Below, piece by piece: positions 47,023 through 58,218 of a stretch of DNA of 64,000 bases (its first letter is position 1; every line of letters starts with the position of its first letter). Source of the stretch: Hanleya hanleyi. Taxonomy: Eukaryota; Mollusca; Polyplacophora; Lepidopleurida; Hanleyidae. The stretch lies in assembly GCA_036873755.1 (NCBI GenBank), contig JAVTVY010025098.1, forward strand, positions 43,915 through 107,914, read 5' to 3'. A program made the translations under genes and the position numbers. The notes under the pieces were generated by a model, which did no database searches, had not been told where the DNA came from, and was given only the letters and a program-made list of their open reading frames with translations.

Positions 47023-48942
47023 TGTTTCGTTTTGTAAGACGGGAGAGTAAAGGAGAACGAGGTATTTGCCTCACATGAGCAGATTCAGGTTCACTGACCT
47101 CATCATGTTCAGGGTCAAAGAGGAGGAAAGAGGATCAAATAGGAGCAACCAAGATCAAAGAGGAGCATACAAGATCATAAAGGAGCAGATAAAGTCAAAT
47201 AGGAGCAAACAAGATCAAGAAGGAGCAAACAACATCAAGAAGGAACAAACAAGTTCAAAGAGGAGCAAGCAAGGTCAAAGTAGAGTATAGAAGGTCAAAG
47301 AGGAACAAATCTGAATCAAAATGAAGATCAGGTTCGCTATCAAGATGCAAGTTTAGGATTTAAACCAGTTTAGGTTCAAGGACTCAGCCAATCAGAATAA
47401 TCTGTAAAGAACCGTTGAACCGTTGAGTAATTAGGGGAGTTTTATTCTTGAGACTACAACGCGCATTTTTACCTTAGCTAGTTCGCATCTTATTCTAGTG
47501 TTTTCAGACAATCAGTAAATCCAAGGACGTCATGGTGACATCATCAAACAGAAAGTACACGTATATAAATTAGCACGTAAAATGTGATCGTTCTATGCCT
47601 AGCTATAAGGCCCAAACGAAAACTCAAGTGATGTTCGCCACGAATGTTTGTCCAATATGCTTCTTGTGACACCAATGGTACGCTGTACTTTTTATATTCC
47701 TTGCATGTAGTAAAAAAAGGTACAAATCAGCTGGTTACTTAGAAATATGCATTCAGGCTTTGGTAACCATTTATTGAAGAAAATATTTTTTCCGAATATA
47801 TTGCAAGTCAATAGGTTTAGGCTACACTTTTTTGATAAGTAGCACTTAAAAATCTATAGTGGCGACGGACTTATCAGGAACGAAAATAATCTTAAACAGG
47901 GAACCAAAAAACGTTCAGTCTTTCACTTCTTTGGGAACTATATGTACTGTGAAATCCATGTGTTTTAGAGTTACAGTGCAAATAAACGCATCTCCCGCAA
48001 TTTTGCCACAGGACAGTAAAAAAACTTTCGATATCCATTTCCAACTTCAACTGATCCAATTGATTGGTAGCCAGAGATTATTGGACACTGTTCTGCTGCG
48101 GGCGGAAACTGTCGCAATCCATTGCAACATGCCAGAAGTCACTTGGTTTGCTCTCTCTCATTGAAGCCTGAGGTATCATATTCATCGATTTATCTTGTAG
48201 ATAAAACGGATATGAAAACCACCTCCACGCTGTTAGGTAATGCCAATATATAATCGATTAGCTTTAATTACCATGAAAAACTCAATATTTTTACAGCTGA
48301 GGTATCGATGTCACGAGGATCGTGCCGAGAAGCGCGACCTCAGAGCACATTTCCAGTTTACGTCTTTTACCATGTTTTATGAACACTGTGTTGAAATGGA
48401 TTGCGACTTTTTGCGCTGCCAGTGTGATTTCTGGAAGTATTATTTACGGATATTCGAGATAATTGAAAACCAATTATTAACTCCTAAGGTTTCCGAATTC
48501 AACACGCTCGCCATTCGCTCGGCTGTCTTTGACTTGCGGTATTCCACACTTACTGATTCCGCGTATATTATCAAAATACTTTATACTTAATCAAAGAACA
48601 CTAGTCACAGCCGATATTGTTGACTTCTTGTTGTTTTTTTGTAATAATCCAACATAATTTCACTCTTAAATATGTCCCCAATTAAATTTGTCATTAAGAA
48701 GCAAAATAATCCACACATCAGTCAATACTGATCTAGAGATATTACTGATCTGTTCTGAAATTGTGAGAATTAATGTATACATATTCTTTTCGGTCAACAT
48801 AACGGGGATGGACCAGGTGTTCCTTACAGTCCCGAATATTTCCGACCAGAGCAGAACAAATCAACAGTATTGTTGGAGAATGAATCAGTAATCTTGTCGT
48901 ACCTCATTACGTTGAGACGTCACTTGCTTTTCTGGACCTGGG
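47023..48942 (+). repeat. 1.9 kb direct duplication, copy 1
   Basis: Repeated at 52377-54315 with roughly 1% substitutions plus small indels. It contains the 20 bp minisatellite and frames of 101 and 116 codons (about 47859 and 48240) that are preserved in both copies but show amino-acid changes and no recognisable domain. The 101-codon frame has no ATG at its start. Confidence 0.9.
47112..47310 (+). repeat. 20 bp minisatellite
   Basis: About ten imperfect units of AAGATCAAAGAGGAGCAAAC. The 20 bp period is not a multiple of three, so the apparent K/R/Q-rich frame is a by-product. Confidence 0.85.
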
Positions 48943-51650
48943 CAATGCGCATGTACCAATGTTAGACAATAATTATCACTGGTCAGTGTTAAGAATTGTA
49001 TGTAAAGAACATCACGATATCTTGTTCTCTTCATTGCAAACTGATTAGCTAGATCGCCTTTTCAATTTTTGCAACTCTGCAGTCTCTGCGCAGCGAGGTC
49101 ACGAAAGGTCATTTGTACCAACAGCCGCATTCTGGCTAGGTTGAAAGTGGGTCATATCTCGGAAAAAGTACTTTTTCTGTGGAACTAAATTGTGTTCAGG
49201 ATAAATAAATATCTGGAGCCTTTCTTTAGCCCATCAGGCGATAGTCCATGAGATTTTATAATGATTTTACGTACAGTTGCACAAAATATCAGCTGTTTTC
49301 CAACACTCGGCCTATCTCTTCAGCGTTAAAAACTTCCGATTTGGTACAAACAGGAAGTTCAGGAAAAGTTGCGCAGATGCTGCTCAGTTGCTTATAATTG
49401 AAATGGCGATAGAGTACATGTGTATTGCAATCGATTCTTTCTGCGGGAAACCATCTTGTGTTATGTTTAAATTTTCATTTCACGTATATTGGGAATTCAT
49501 GTTAAATGTCGAAGGCGAAAAAAGTATTTGATTATTGACACGGGAATTCTTTCGTGGACGACGAATGACTATTGAATGTCGGATGTGAGGCCTGTAAACA
49601 ATTCAGTATATGGGATAATTTGACTCTTAACATACCGACCTTATAATAAATATGCGTCTGTGACAAATAGGAACACACAACAAAGACAATGACAATGATC
49701 TTGACTTTTGACCTGAAATAAATACGTCACTTTTGAATCCCACGAGTATACACACCTGTAAAATTTCAAGATGATGAGTCACAACATTAAGACATCATCG
49801 AAGCAATGCCAAATTAAGTTTCGGGGTACTGTGACCTGACCTGTGATGTACTCACCTTGACATTAATAGCGTGATGGCTATTTACCCAATGATCTTCTCT
49901 AAAACTTTGAAATAAATTGACCTATCAGTTTCTATGTTATCGTGCTAACATGAATTTCTAACACACACACACATCCACAAGAAGCAGCAGCTACATATCC
50001 CTGAGCCGGATCTATGTGATGGAAGTAATAGTCTTCTTGAGAATTATAGCAGCAACAAGTCTGTGAAGTTCGGTGAATAAAGATATAATAGGCACCATCT
50101 TTTCAGTTTTGGAGAGCTATTACCTTGAGGGCTACGACCCTTGATCTAAATAATAGATAGGTCCCCTCGAAAATACATGGATAAAGTGTCAAAATGTTTG
50201 AAAGAATCTTAACGCAGGATACTGTATAAGATTTCAGACAGTTTCACGGGACCGTGCTCTTGACCTATGACCTACTTTCCTCAATATCAATGTCGAGGCA
50301 GCTGCTTTCCCAATATTGGATTATTATACTGCAAAATCGTAGCAGATCATACGTTCGAACCTTCCTCCGAATGATCTCTCAGATTTATTGAACAATGCAG
50401 GGCCCTACGGATAGGGGCACATGACCGTGTTGGTCGTTCTTACGTGCACCGCCAATGGACATGCTGCTATAACACTTATATAGCGATAATCATTTTTATG
50501 AAATTTTAATTAGATTTTAGAGTAATTAAGATTTCTTCTAAAATAAATACATTCTTTGGTTTTATGGACTTGAGGTTGTAATATTATTGCAGTTTTATTT
50601 GCAGAACCCCATTCTGGCCAATATTAACCACGATAATTGTTTTATATGTCCACTAATAAGGTTGTGCATCGCATATATATATTTGGTTTGTAGCGCATTT
50701 CTTCATGTAAGAGGTATTTTCCTTTTCGGTCGAAAGATGTGTTTGTTAAAGACAAACAAAGACAGCCAGTCCAATACAGAGATATGTAATATGCAAATGC
50801 TAACCTTGTTCTGAGTTGTTCTTGAAAGTGTATTTTCTCGGTGAAGAATCAGTGGGTGTTTCAGCACGGGAGATGCCTCGAACGGGGTTGAACGTTGAGA
50901 CATGCCATCCAATAGCCGGCCTTTAGCCAAAAATAATTTTCATGTGCACAATTGAAAGAACTCATCCTCACAAAATCATTAGTAACAGCTTCCTAGCATG
51001 CTTCAAATGAAAATAAATCGTTCAAACTGTTGAAGGGCAATGGCGGGAAAACATTTTCAATTGTGAATAGTGAAATTTATAGCGTCAATCTAAGTTGCCA
51101 AGTCCAAGTGCCATTGTTCATATTGCCTTGGTATAGACCTGTCCGTAAGAGCACTGCTGCTCGGCATAGCACGCAGTATAAAACTATGTAATCCCCTCAC
51201 ACACTCCATTCATGAATGTACTTGGAGCCCCTCCATCTGCTACAATGACGCTGTTTGGAAGAAACTATAATAGATAATTCAATAATATGGTGGCAGAAAA
51301 ATCTATAACGTAACAGTAGACCACCAAGAAAGCCTCTGACAAACCAAATCTCATCACCCACGAAATGCGATATATACATAGATAAAATTATTCGAAATCT
51401 CTAGTGACGTGTGTTAATTTCAAATATTATACATGTATATACTGTTTCTGTATCAAATCCTGAGGATGCTATATTTCAGTGACTTATTCTCGCCCTTATT
51501 TGCTGTTCCGTTTTATTCCGCGAATTTGGCATTATATTTGGCGCATTTTCATATACTCAGAGTTAAAAATATTTTATTTCAGCATTGTAAGTACCTGTTT
51601 GCTAAGGAATGTAAATAAACAGAGGCTAATTTATTGCAAGATAATATGAG
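48943..51650. other. Intergenic, no supported gene
   Basis: Unique AT-rich DNA, frames below 85 codons, a short CA run near 49960. Nothing recognised. Confidence 0.5.
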
Positions 51651-51654
51651 GCAA

Positions 51655-51835
51655 TAGTTGGTATAGTCAGCAAGATACTATGATGTTCGTATCTTCAAAT
51701 CCATCTCGCTGACCAGTATTCGTCAATCGAACTGAATTGCCAAGTCGTTTTTTTTTTAGTTGCTTTACAAACCGTCAATATATCCGCTTTGATTGTGACT
51801 GTTTACATGAACGGCATTAAGTCTCATATGGTTAC
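51655..51835 (-). mobile_element. Diverged fragment of the RYIDD retroelement 3' UTR
   Basis: Reverse-orientation homology to the 3' UTR at 23340-23520: ATGATGTTCGTATCTTCAAA, CTGACCAGTATTCGTCAATC, AAGTCGTT and CCGCTTTGATTGTGACTGTT blocks in the correct order. It reaches further 5' than the copy at 31301. Older than the two insertions in the Gypsy element, judging from divergence. Confidence 0.6.
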
Positions 51836-52069
51836 TGTCGTCTTTAATCAGCTGCGGCTATGCGGGAATGGAGATACAAGGTTTACCGGTCTACATATAT
51901 ACTCAGGACAAAATATTTATATGTTCATATATTGCTTTTGTTTTAGAACTTTTTTAAGTTTTTCTTACTTGTATATATTCGGTTGCTTTGCATGAAACTA
52001 ACCCATATTCAAGTATAGGGCCTACTGTGCCTGGTTTTTAATTCGGTATTATTTATGGACGCGGAAATT

Positions 52070-52376
52070 TTTTAACCTGCTAGGCCTGGGAGAGGGGGCA
52101 TTATGCCCCGCTACCAAAACTTTTTACACAATCTTCAAAAGGACACGAACAAAAGAGTTGACACTCTATGATTTTATAGCTTCACATTGGAGTCAATTTG
52201 AGCACTTTTCCATAACCCGCCCAGTAACTGATCATGGGTAAAATCAAAATGGCGATCATGTACACGTTCTGTGTATGAAAGTGTGCAAAAATAAATTTTA
52301 TTTCGTATCATATAATTATATCTTAATTGACTATAAGGATTTTCGAGAAAAAAAATACATCAATAAAAAGTCCTGT
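52070..52376. mobile_element. TTAA-family MITE, truncated
   Basis: Starts TTAACCTGCTAGGCCTGGGA, follows the family order in reverse (TTTTATAGCTTCACATTGGA, CATAACCCGCCCAGTAACTG, GATCATG, AAATGGCG) and is cut at 52376 exactly where duplication copy 2 begins. Confidence 0.6.
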
Positions 52377-54315
52377 TGTTTCGTTTTGTAAGACGGGAGA
52401 GTAATGGAGAACGAGGTATTTGCCTCACATGAGCAGATTCAGGTTCACTGACCTCATCATGTTCAGGGTCAAAGAGGAGGAAAGAGGATCAAATAGGAGC
52501 AACCAAGATCAAAGAGGAGCATACAAGATCATAAAGGAGCAGATAAAGTCAAATAGGAGCAAACAAGATCAAGAAGGAGCAAACAACATCAAGAAGGAAC
52601 AAACAAGTTCAAAGAGGAGCAAGCAAGGTCAAAGTAGAGTATAGAAGGTCAAAGGGGAACAAATCTGAATCAAAATGAAGATCAGGTTCGCTATCAAGAT
52701 GCAAGTTTAGGATTTAAACCAGTTTAGGTTCAAGGACTCAGCCAATCAGAATAATCTGTAAAGAACCGTTGAACCGTTGAAGAATTAGGGGAGTTTTATT
52801 CTTGAGACTACAACGCGCATTTTTACCTTAGCTAGTTCGCATCTTATTCTAGTGTTTTCAGACAATCAGTAAATCCAAGGACGTCATGGTGACATCATCA
52901 AACAGAAAGTACACGTATATAAATTAGCACGTAAAATGTGATCGTTCTATGCCTAGCTATAATAGACAAGGCCCAAACGAAAACTCAAGTGATGTTCGCC
53001 ACGAATGTTTGTCCAATATGCTTCTTGTGACACCAATGGTACGCTGTACTTTTTATATTCCTTGCATGTAGTAAAAAAAGGTACAAATCAACCGGTTACT
53101 TAGAAATATGCATTCAGGCTTTGGTACCCATTTATTGAAGAAAATTTGCGAATATATTGCAAGTCAATAGGTTTAGGCTACACTTTTTTGATAAGTAGCA
53201 CTTAAAAATCTATAGTGGCGACGGACTTATCAGGAACGAAAATAATCTTAAACAGGGAACCAAAAAACGTTCAGTCTTTCACTTCTTTGGGAACTATATG
53301 TACTGTGAAATCCATGTGTTTTAGAGTTACAGTGCAAATAAACGCATCTCCCGCAATTTTGCCACAGGACAGTAAAAAAACTTTCGATATCCATTTCCAA
53401 CTTCAACTGATCCAATTGATTGGTAGCCAGAGATTATTGGACACTGTTCTACTGCGGGCGGAAACTGTCGCAATCCATTGCAACATGCCAGAAGTCACTT
53501 GGTGTGCTCTCTCTCATTGAAGCCTGAGGTATCATATTCATCGATTTATCTTGTAGATAAAACGGATATGAAAACCACCTCCACGCTGTTAGGTAATGCC
53601 AATATATAATCGATTAGCTTTAATTACCATGAAAAACTCAATATTTTTACAGCTGAGGTATCGATGTCACGAGGGTCGTGCCGAGAAGCGCGACCTCAGA
53701 GCACATTTCCAGTTTACGTCTTTTACCATGTTTTATGAACCCTGTGTTGAAATGGATTGCGACTTTTTGCGCTGCCAGTGTGATTTCTGGAAGTATTATT
53801 TACGGATATTCGAGATAATTGAAGATCAATTATTAACTCCTAAGGTTTCCGAATTCAACACGCCCGCCATTCGCTCGGCTGTCTTTGACTTGCGGTATTC
53901 CACACTTACTGATTCCGCGTATATTATCAAAATACTTTATACTTAATCAAAGAACACTAGTCACAGCCGATATTGTTGACTTCTTGTTGTTTTTTTGTAA
54001 TAATCCAACATAATTTCACTCTTAAATATGTCCCCAATTTATACAAATATTTATGTAAATTTGTCATTAAGAAGCAAAATAATCCATACATGAGTCAATA
54101 CTGATCTAGAGATATTACTGATCTGTTCTGAAATTGTGAGAATTAATGTATACATATTCTTTGCGGTCAACATAACGGGGATGGACCAGGTGTTCCTTAC
54201 AGTCCCGAATATTTCCGACCAGAGCAGAACAAATCAACAGTATTGTTGGAGAATGAATCAGTAATCTTGTCGTACCTCATCACGTTGAGACGTCACTTGC
54301 TTTTCTGGACCTGGG
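52377..54315 (+). repeat. 1.9 kb direct duplication, copy 2
   Basis: Second copy of 47023-48942. Its left edge truncates a MITE and its right edge (CTGGACCTGGG) abuts the two-box motif region at 54311. Includes the minisatellite at 52466-52664 and a 21 bp insertion near 54040. Confidence 0.9.
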
Positions 54316-54600
54316 GAATCTGCGGGGCAGTCATTCCAATATGGGGCAGAAAACCCCCCCAAGGAGGTATGGCAAACATCCCCACAGTAACCCTACAATA
54401 TCCCCACGTGTGGGAATGGTGTGGGGTTGTCGCCCCCGAATGTACCAACAAAGAGTTATTTTCAGGGTAGTTATTTGGGAGTGGGGAATGAATTAGGCAG
54501 AGCACTCTGCAGTATCTCCACAAATGGGGAAATTATGGGGCAGGGTGCACAAAACACCATCTGTATGGAATTCCTGGCGTGTGGGGGAGGGGGCATCTTC
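54311..54600. repeat. Left two-box motif cluster (GTGGGG...GGGGC)
   Basis: 18 bp matches to the motif of the 61.4-61.9 kb array occur here mostly in the opposite orientation: 54311-54328, 54410-54426, 54481-54498, 54524-54541 and a shortened 54581-54594. One three-box run on the plus sense (CCCCACAGTAACCCTAC plus TATCCCCAC, 54379-54407) closely matches 61879-61906. Spacing is less regular than on the right. Confidence 0.6.
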
Positions 54601-54719
54601 TATTTGAAAGGGCATGTCATTTATTTACAGACTGTCTAGTATGTCCGGATTCATCCTGCAATATCATCCATCCCTTAAAATAAACACCAGCAGAAGCAAA
54701 ATCCACGTGTATTTCACCT

Positions 54720-54725
54720 TTTATT
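54720..54725 (-). terminator. Polyadenylation signal for minus-strand gene
   Basis: AATAAA on the minus strand, 91 bases downstream of the stop codon at 54816-54818. Confidence 0.5.
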
Positions 54726-54815
54726 CTTTAACAGCATAAAATATACATTGTACCATGTCTTAAAACACCCGAAGCACATTGAAAGTCTGTGTCAAGTAGA
54801 ATGGTTTTTCATTCC

Positions 54816-55102
54816 TCAAAGGCTTAAAAATATCTGTCTTAGTCTTTTCCCACCTGTTGTGGGATGGCCTTTAGCATTCCTTAGAGGACTGTCGTTGTCA
54901 TCATCAGAGAATGACAAATCCATGGCAGATGAGAGTGAAGCTGAAGAAGAGTCCACCAGTTCTTCTGACATGTGGAGATCATGCTTCTTCATTGATGTTT
55001 TCTGGCGTACTCTACCTGACCTTGCTGCATCATGGCATTTCTGAGTGATGCCTCTCCTTACTTTGGACCACAGTGTGCCCTTGAACTGGTTGCAAACATA
55101 AG
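54816..55102 (-). CDS. Last exon of a minus-strand gene, BEN-domain-like end
   Basis: Seen: the minus strand reads TTTTTCATGGTTTGACTTCCAG (55124-55103), a good acceptor, followed by an open frame from 55102 to a TGA at 54816, then AATAAA. The first 30 codons include TLWSKVRRGITQKCHDAARS. The rest is a serine/acidic-rich tail (MDLSFSDDDNDS) and a basic end (TTGGKRLRQIFLSL). Known: BEN domains finish with a W-x-x-v-x-x-x-I-x-x-K-C-R/H-D-x-R helix, which this resembles. Inferred: the C-terminus of a BEN-type DNA-binding protein, possibly the same gene as the THAP exon upstream at 60.2 kb. Exon connection and BEN call are not proven. Confidence 0.5.
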
Positions 55103-55249
55103 CTGGAAGTCAAACCATGAAAAACGATTAGTATATTCTGAATGCCCGAGCTATTATAATAAACGAGGAGGGGGCGTTGACACTTGAGTTGCCGCTCTCG
55201 TTTGAAGCAAATATCATAGAATTACATAAATAGAAGCTCCCCTTTGACC

Positions 55250-56320
55250 CTGGAGTTGCGACTTGACGGATGTCACTAACCCCACTGATTCTCCCTATCC
55301 CAAGCCACATCTGTGCGACCCGTTGTGCCCTTTCTATACTACTCATCGCGCACTACTCATCATGCATGCGCAGTCGACCCATTTTACAGTAGGGTGCAAG
55401 CTTGGTCCATGGACCCACCCTATCCGCGCCACACCTATTCGACCCACCTGCCCTTTCTATACTACTCATCACGCATGCGCAGTCTATCCATTCTACTGTA
55501 GGGTGCAAGCGTGGTCCATGGAATCTCAGGTAGTGAAAATCCCAGGTCTCTCGCTCCACCCTATCCCGCGCCACACCTATTCGACCCGCGTGCCCTTTCT
55601 ATACTACTCATCGCGCACTACTCATCGCGCATGCGCAACCGATCCATTCTACTGTAGGGTGCAAGCCTGGCCCATGGAATCTCAGGTAGTGAAAACCCCA
55701 GGTCTCTCGATCCATCCTATCTCGCGCCACATCTATTCAACCCGCCTGCCCTTTCTATATTACTCATCGCGCATGCGCAGTCGATCCATTCTACTGTAGG
55801 GTGCAAGCCTGGGCCATGGAATTTGAGGTAGTGAAAACCCCAGGTCTCTCGCCCCACCCTATCCCGCGTCACACCTATTCGACCCGCCTGCCCTTTCTAT
55901 ACTACTCATCGCGCATGCGCAGCCGATCCATTCTACTGTAGGGTGCAAGCCTGGCCCATGGAATCTCAGGTAGTGAAAACCCCAGGTCTCTCGCTCCACC
56001 CTACGCCACACTTATTCGACCCGCGTGCCCTTTCTATACTATTCATCACGCACTACTCATCGCGCATGCGCAACCGATCCATTCTACTGTAGGGTGCAAG
56101 CCTGGCCCATGGGATCTCAGGTAGTGAAAAGCCCAGGTCTCTCGACCCACCCTATCCCGCGCCACATCTATTCGACACGGCTGCCCTTTCTATATTACTC
56201 ATCGCGCATGCGCAGTCGATCCATTCTATTGTAGGGTGCAAGCCTGGCCCATGGAATCTCAGGTAGTGAAAATCCCAGGTCTCTCGCCACACTCACACCT
56301 ATGCGACCCGCTGTGCAGTG
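55250..56320. repeat. Satellite, 7 units of 123-156 bp, each with an NRF1-type site
   Basis: The block CCCTTTCTATACTACTCATC recurs at about 55328, 55451, 55593, 55749, 55891, 56028 and 56184. Longer units contain an extra ACTACTCATCGCGC. Units 3-7 carry the exact palindromic core CGCGCATGCGCA (55626, 55768, 55910, 56061, 56203); the first two are degenerate. Each unit also has CTACTGTAGGGTGCAAGC and CCAGGTCTCTCG. A 178-codon plus-strand frame across it is a repeat by-product. It lies in the presumed intron or flank of the minus-strand gene. Confidence 0.9.
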
Positions 56321-56324
56321 AGTA

Positions 56325-56347
56325 AGGAGGAGGAGGAGGAGGAGGAG
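56325..56347. repeat. GGA microsatellite
   Basis: (GGA)n of about seven units directly after the satellite. Confidence 0.9.
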
Positions 56348-56404
56348 TAGTAGGACACGCCACGGATTATACTAGGGAGATTAATACAAGAAACAAATAT
56401 GGTT

Positions 56405-56920
56405 GAGCATACAGAAAACGTCAAAACATTTGTGTACATCTACACATGGTACCGACCATATGTACCAAATTTCAAAAGAATCCATAGAAAAGTCTTAGAC
56501 GAGTTGCATTCACGAGGACAGTATGCGGCAAATAAAAGATTTCAGAATCAAGGGGAGTAACTCAAGAAAACGTCGAATCGGGCCGAAAAAAGTTTGTGCA
56601 CATCTACACATGGTACCGATCATGTGTACCAAATGTCAGAAGAATCCATTGAAAACTCTGGGACAAGCTGCGTTGATGAAGACAGTAGGTGCCAAATACA
56701 AGGATTTCAGACCAAAATCAAGGGGAGTAACTCAAGAAAACGTCGAATCGGGCTGAAAAAAGTTTGTGCATATATACACATGGTATCGATCAGGTATACC
56801 AAATTTCAGAAGAATCCACTGAAAACTCTAGGACAAGTTGCATTGACGAGAGAAAGTTAAACGGATGGACGACGCCATACCATAATACGTCCCGTCAAAT
56901 TTGATGGGCGTATAAAAAGT
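56405..56920. repeat. Mollusc-type tandem repeat, ~170-180 bp unit, 2.5 copies
   Basis: Blocks AACTCAAGAAAACGTCGAAT, TGTGCACATCTACACATGGT, GTACCAAAT and AGAAGAATCCAT recur in order at about 56410, 56560 and 56730. The end is GACGCCATACCATAATACG plus GATGGGCGTATAAAAAG. I recall this sequence type as widespread in mollusc genomes; that is memory, not a search. Confidence 0.75.
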
Positions 56921-58218
56921 GTTATAAAACATTTCATCAGAAGGCAATATGGATCTGTTACTGGGAACATATTTGAAACAACTTTGAAACTCTTAACCCC
57001 TAATGTACAGTAAGTCAAGGGGCTGACCCTGAAACATGCCCAGTAAATAACAACAAAAATTGTTTAGACGTTTTTTTTTCTTCAAAATAAGCTACAAATA
57101 ACTGGTTTGGCACCCCTTTTCCCACAACTGGTGGGACATACCACCTCTTAGAAATGAACAGGATATCACAGTTTTTTTCTCAGACATGTAGTGATTATAA
57201 GATTTCCTCACCTCCAGGTGTAACTTCCTTTCCTTGTGTGAGAGGATAACTGTTATTCACATGAGGTCCACAAGCCAATCTAATCCATTATCCTGTTACC
57301 AATGCACACAAATGATGAGTGGGGTCCAGTGTTTGCCTGTTCCTATAGATCTTTGAAATACAAACACAATTATTTATATTAGCTAAAACTCAATCAGGGC
57401 AGTATACGTTCTGTAGCAAATTATTGTTACTGCATGAACTGGTTAGGGATACTACCAAAATAGAGTACTCTCGCTGAACAAGAAAAGACAATAACCAATA
57501 AGCTGTTCCATCAACTTTTAATGACCCGCACAACTGGGATGAAAATTCAATGCTACATGGTCTGGTGTCAATTTTATTTAATAAATTGATTATGTATGTC
57601 AAAAAGTTCTTAAATTTTAGTACAGTGTATTTTGTGAACTAACTATCCTCCGATAATTACTGGAGGATACATTTTATTTCTTTAAATTTTTATTCATAGC
57701 AATTTATCTGTATTTCCTAAAGATAATCTTATGAAAGTCAGTTACGGGTGGGAACAGCTCGCTGTGAAGCTGGGTTGTCTGAGACAGCAATATCGCATAG
57801 TTACCTATAATCGTCCTTGAATTATATTAATTGACAAATTAAACATATTTAACTCCATGTACATTGCAAATTTATCTCACAGTTATAACAGACATGTTTG
57901 TATCTATATAGTCAATAAAATCTGATTAAATTCAGCCCTAGTACAGCGATAGGACAAATAACATAAACATGTGCAACTTAGATTACAATTGTTTTGTGAC
58001 TAGGTGAAATAATTTGTCAAAACTTGACAAGTTCATATCAGTATATATCATGTATCAAATAATCTTTTTATGTTCATTCAACTACCTATTGTTGGATTAT
58101 CTCCAATGTATGATCACTGTGGGCATTTTATGCAATACATTGCACTGGACATGTAGGATAACAGTCCCTGATAAAGAAAAGTGTTTGGAAGCTTTGCATA
58201 TAACTCTTGAAACTTACT
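56921..58218. other. No firm feature; possible exon at 57212-57275
   Basis: AT-rich. On the minus strand a short open segment ending CCTGGAG followed by GTGAGG (donor at 57211-57206) reads LACGPHVNNSYPLTQGKEVT. It could be an internal exon of the minus-strand gene, but no matching acceptor phase was found. Nothing else seen. Confidence 0.3.

Noticed and set aside
47066..47290. Basic K/R/Q-rich ORF (also at 52420)
   Set aside because: By-product of a 20 bp minisatellite whose period is not a multiple of three.
48240..48590. 116-codon ORF kept in both 1.9 kb duplicates (also 53596)
   Set aside because: No domain, no splice or promoter support; conservation is explained by recent duplication. 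Left as an observation only.
54748..55044. 98-codon plus-strand ORF
   Set aside because: Shadow of the minus-strand exon, which has acceptor, stop and poly(A) signal.
55263..55799. 178-codon plus-strand ORF
   Set aside because: Entirely within the NRF1-site satellite; the peptide is repetitive and mirrors the DNA repeat.
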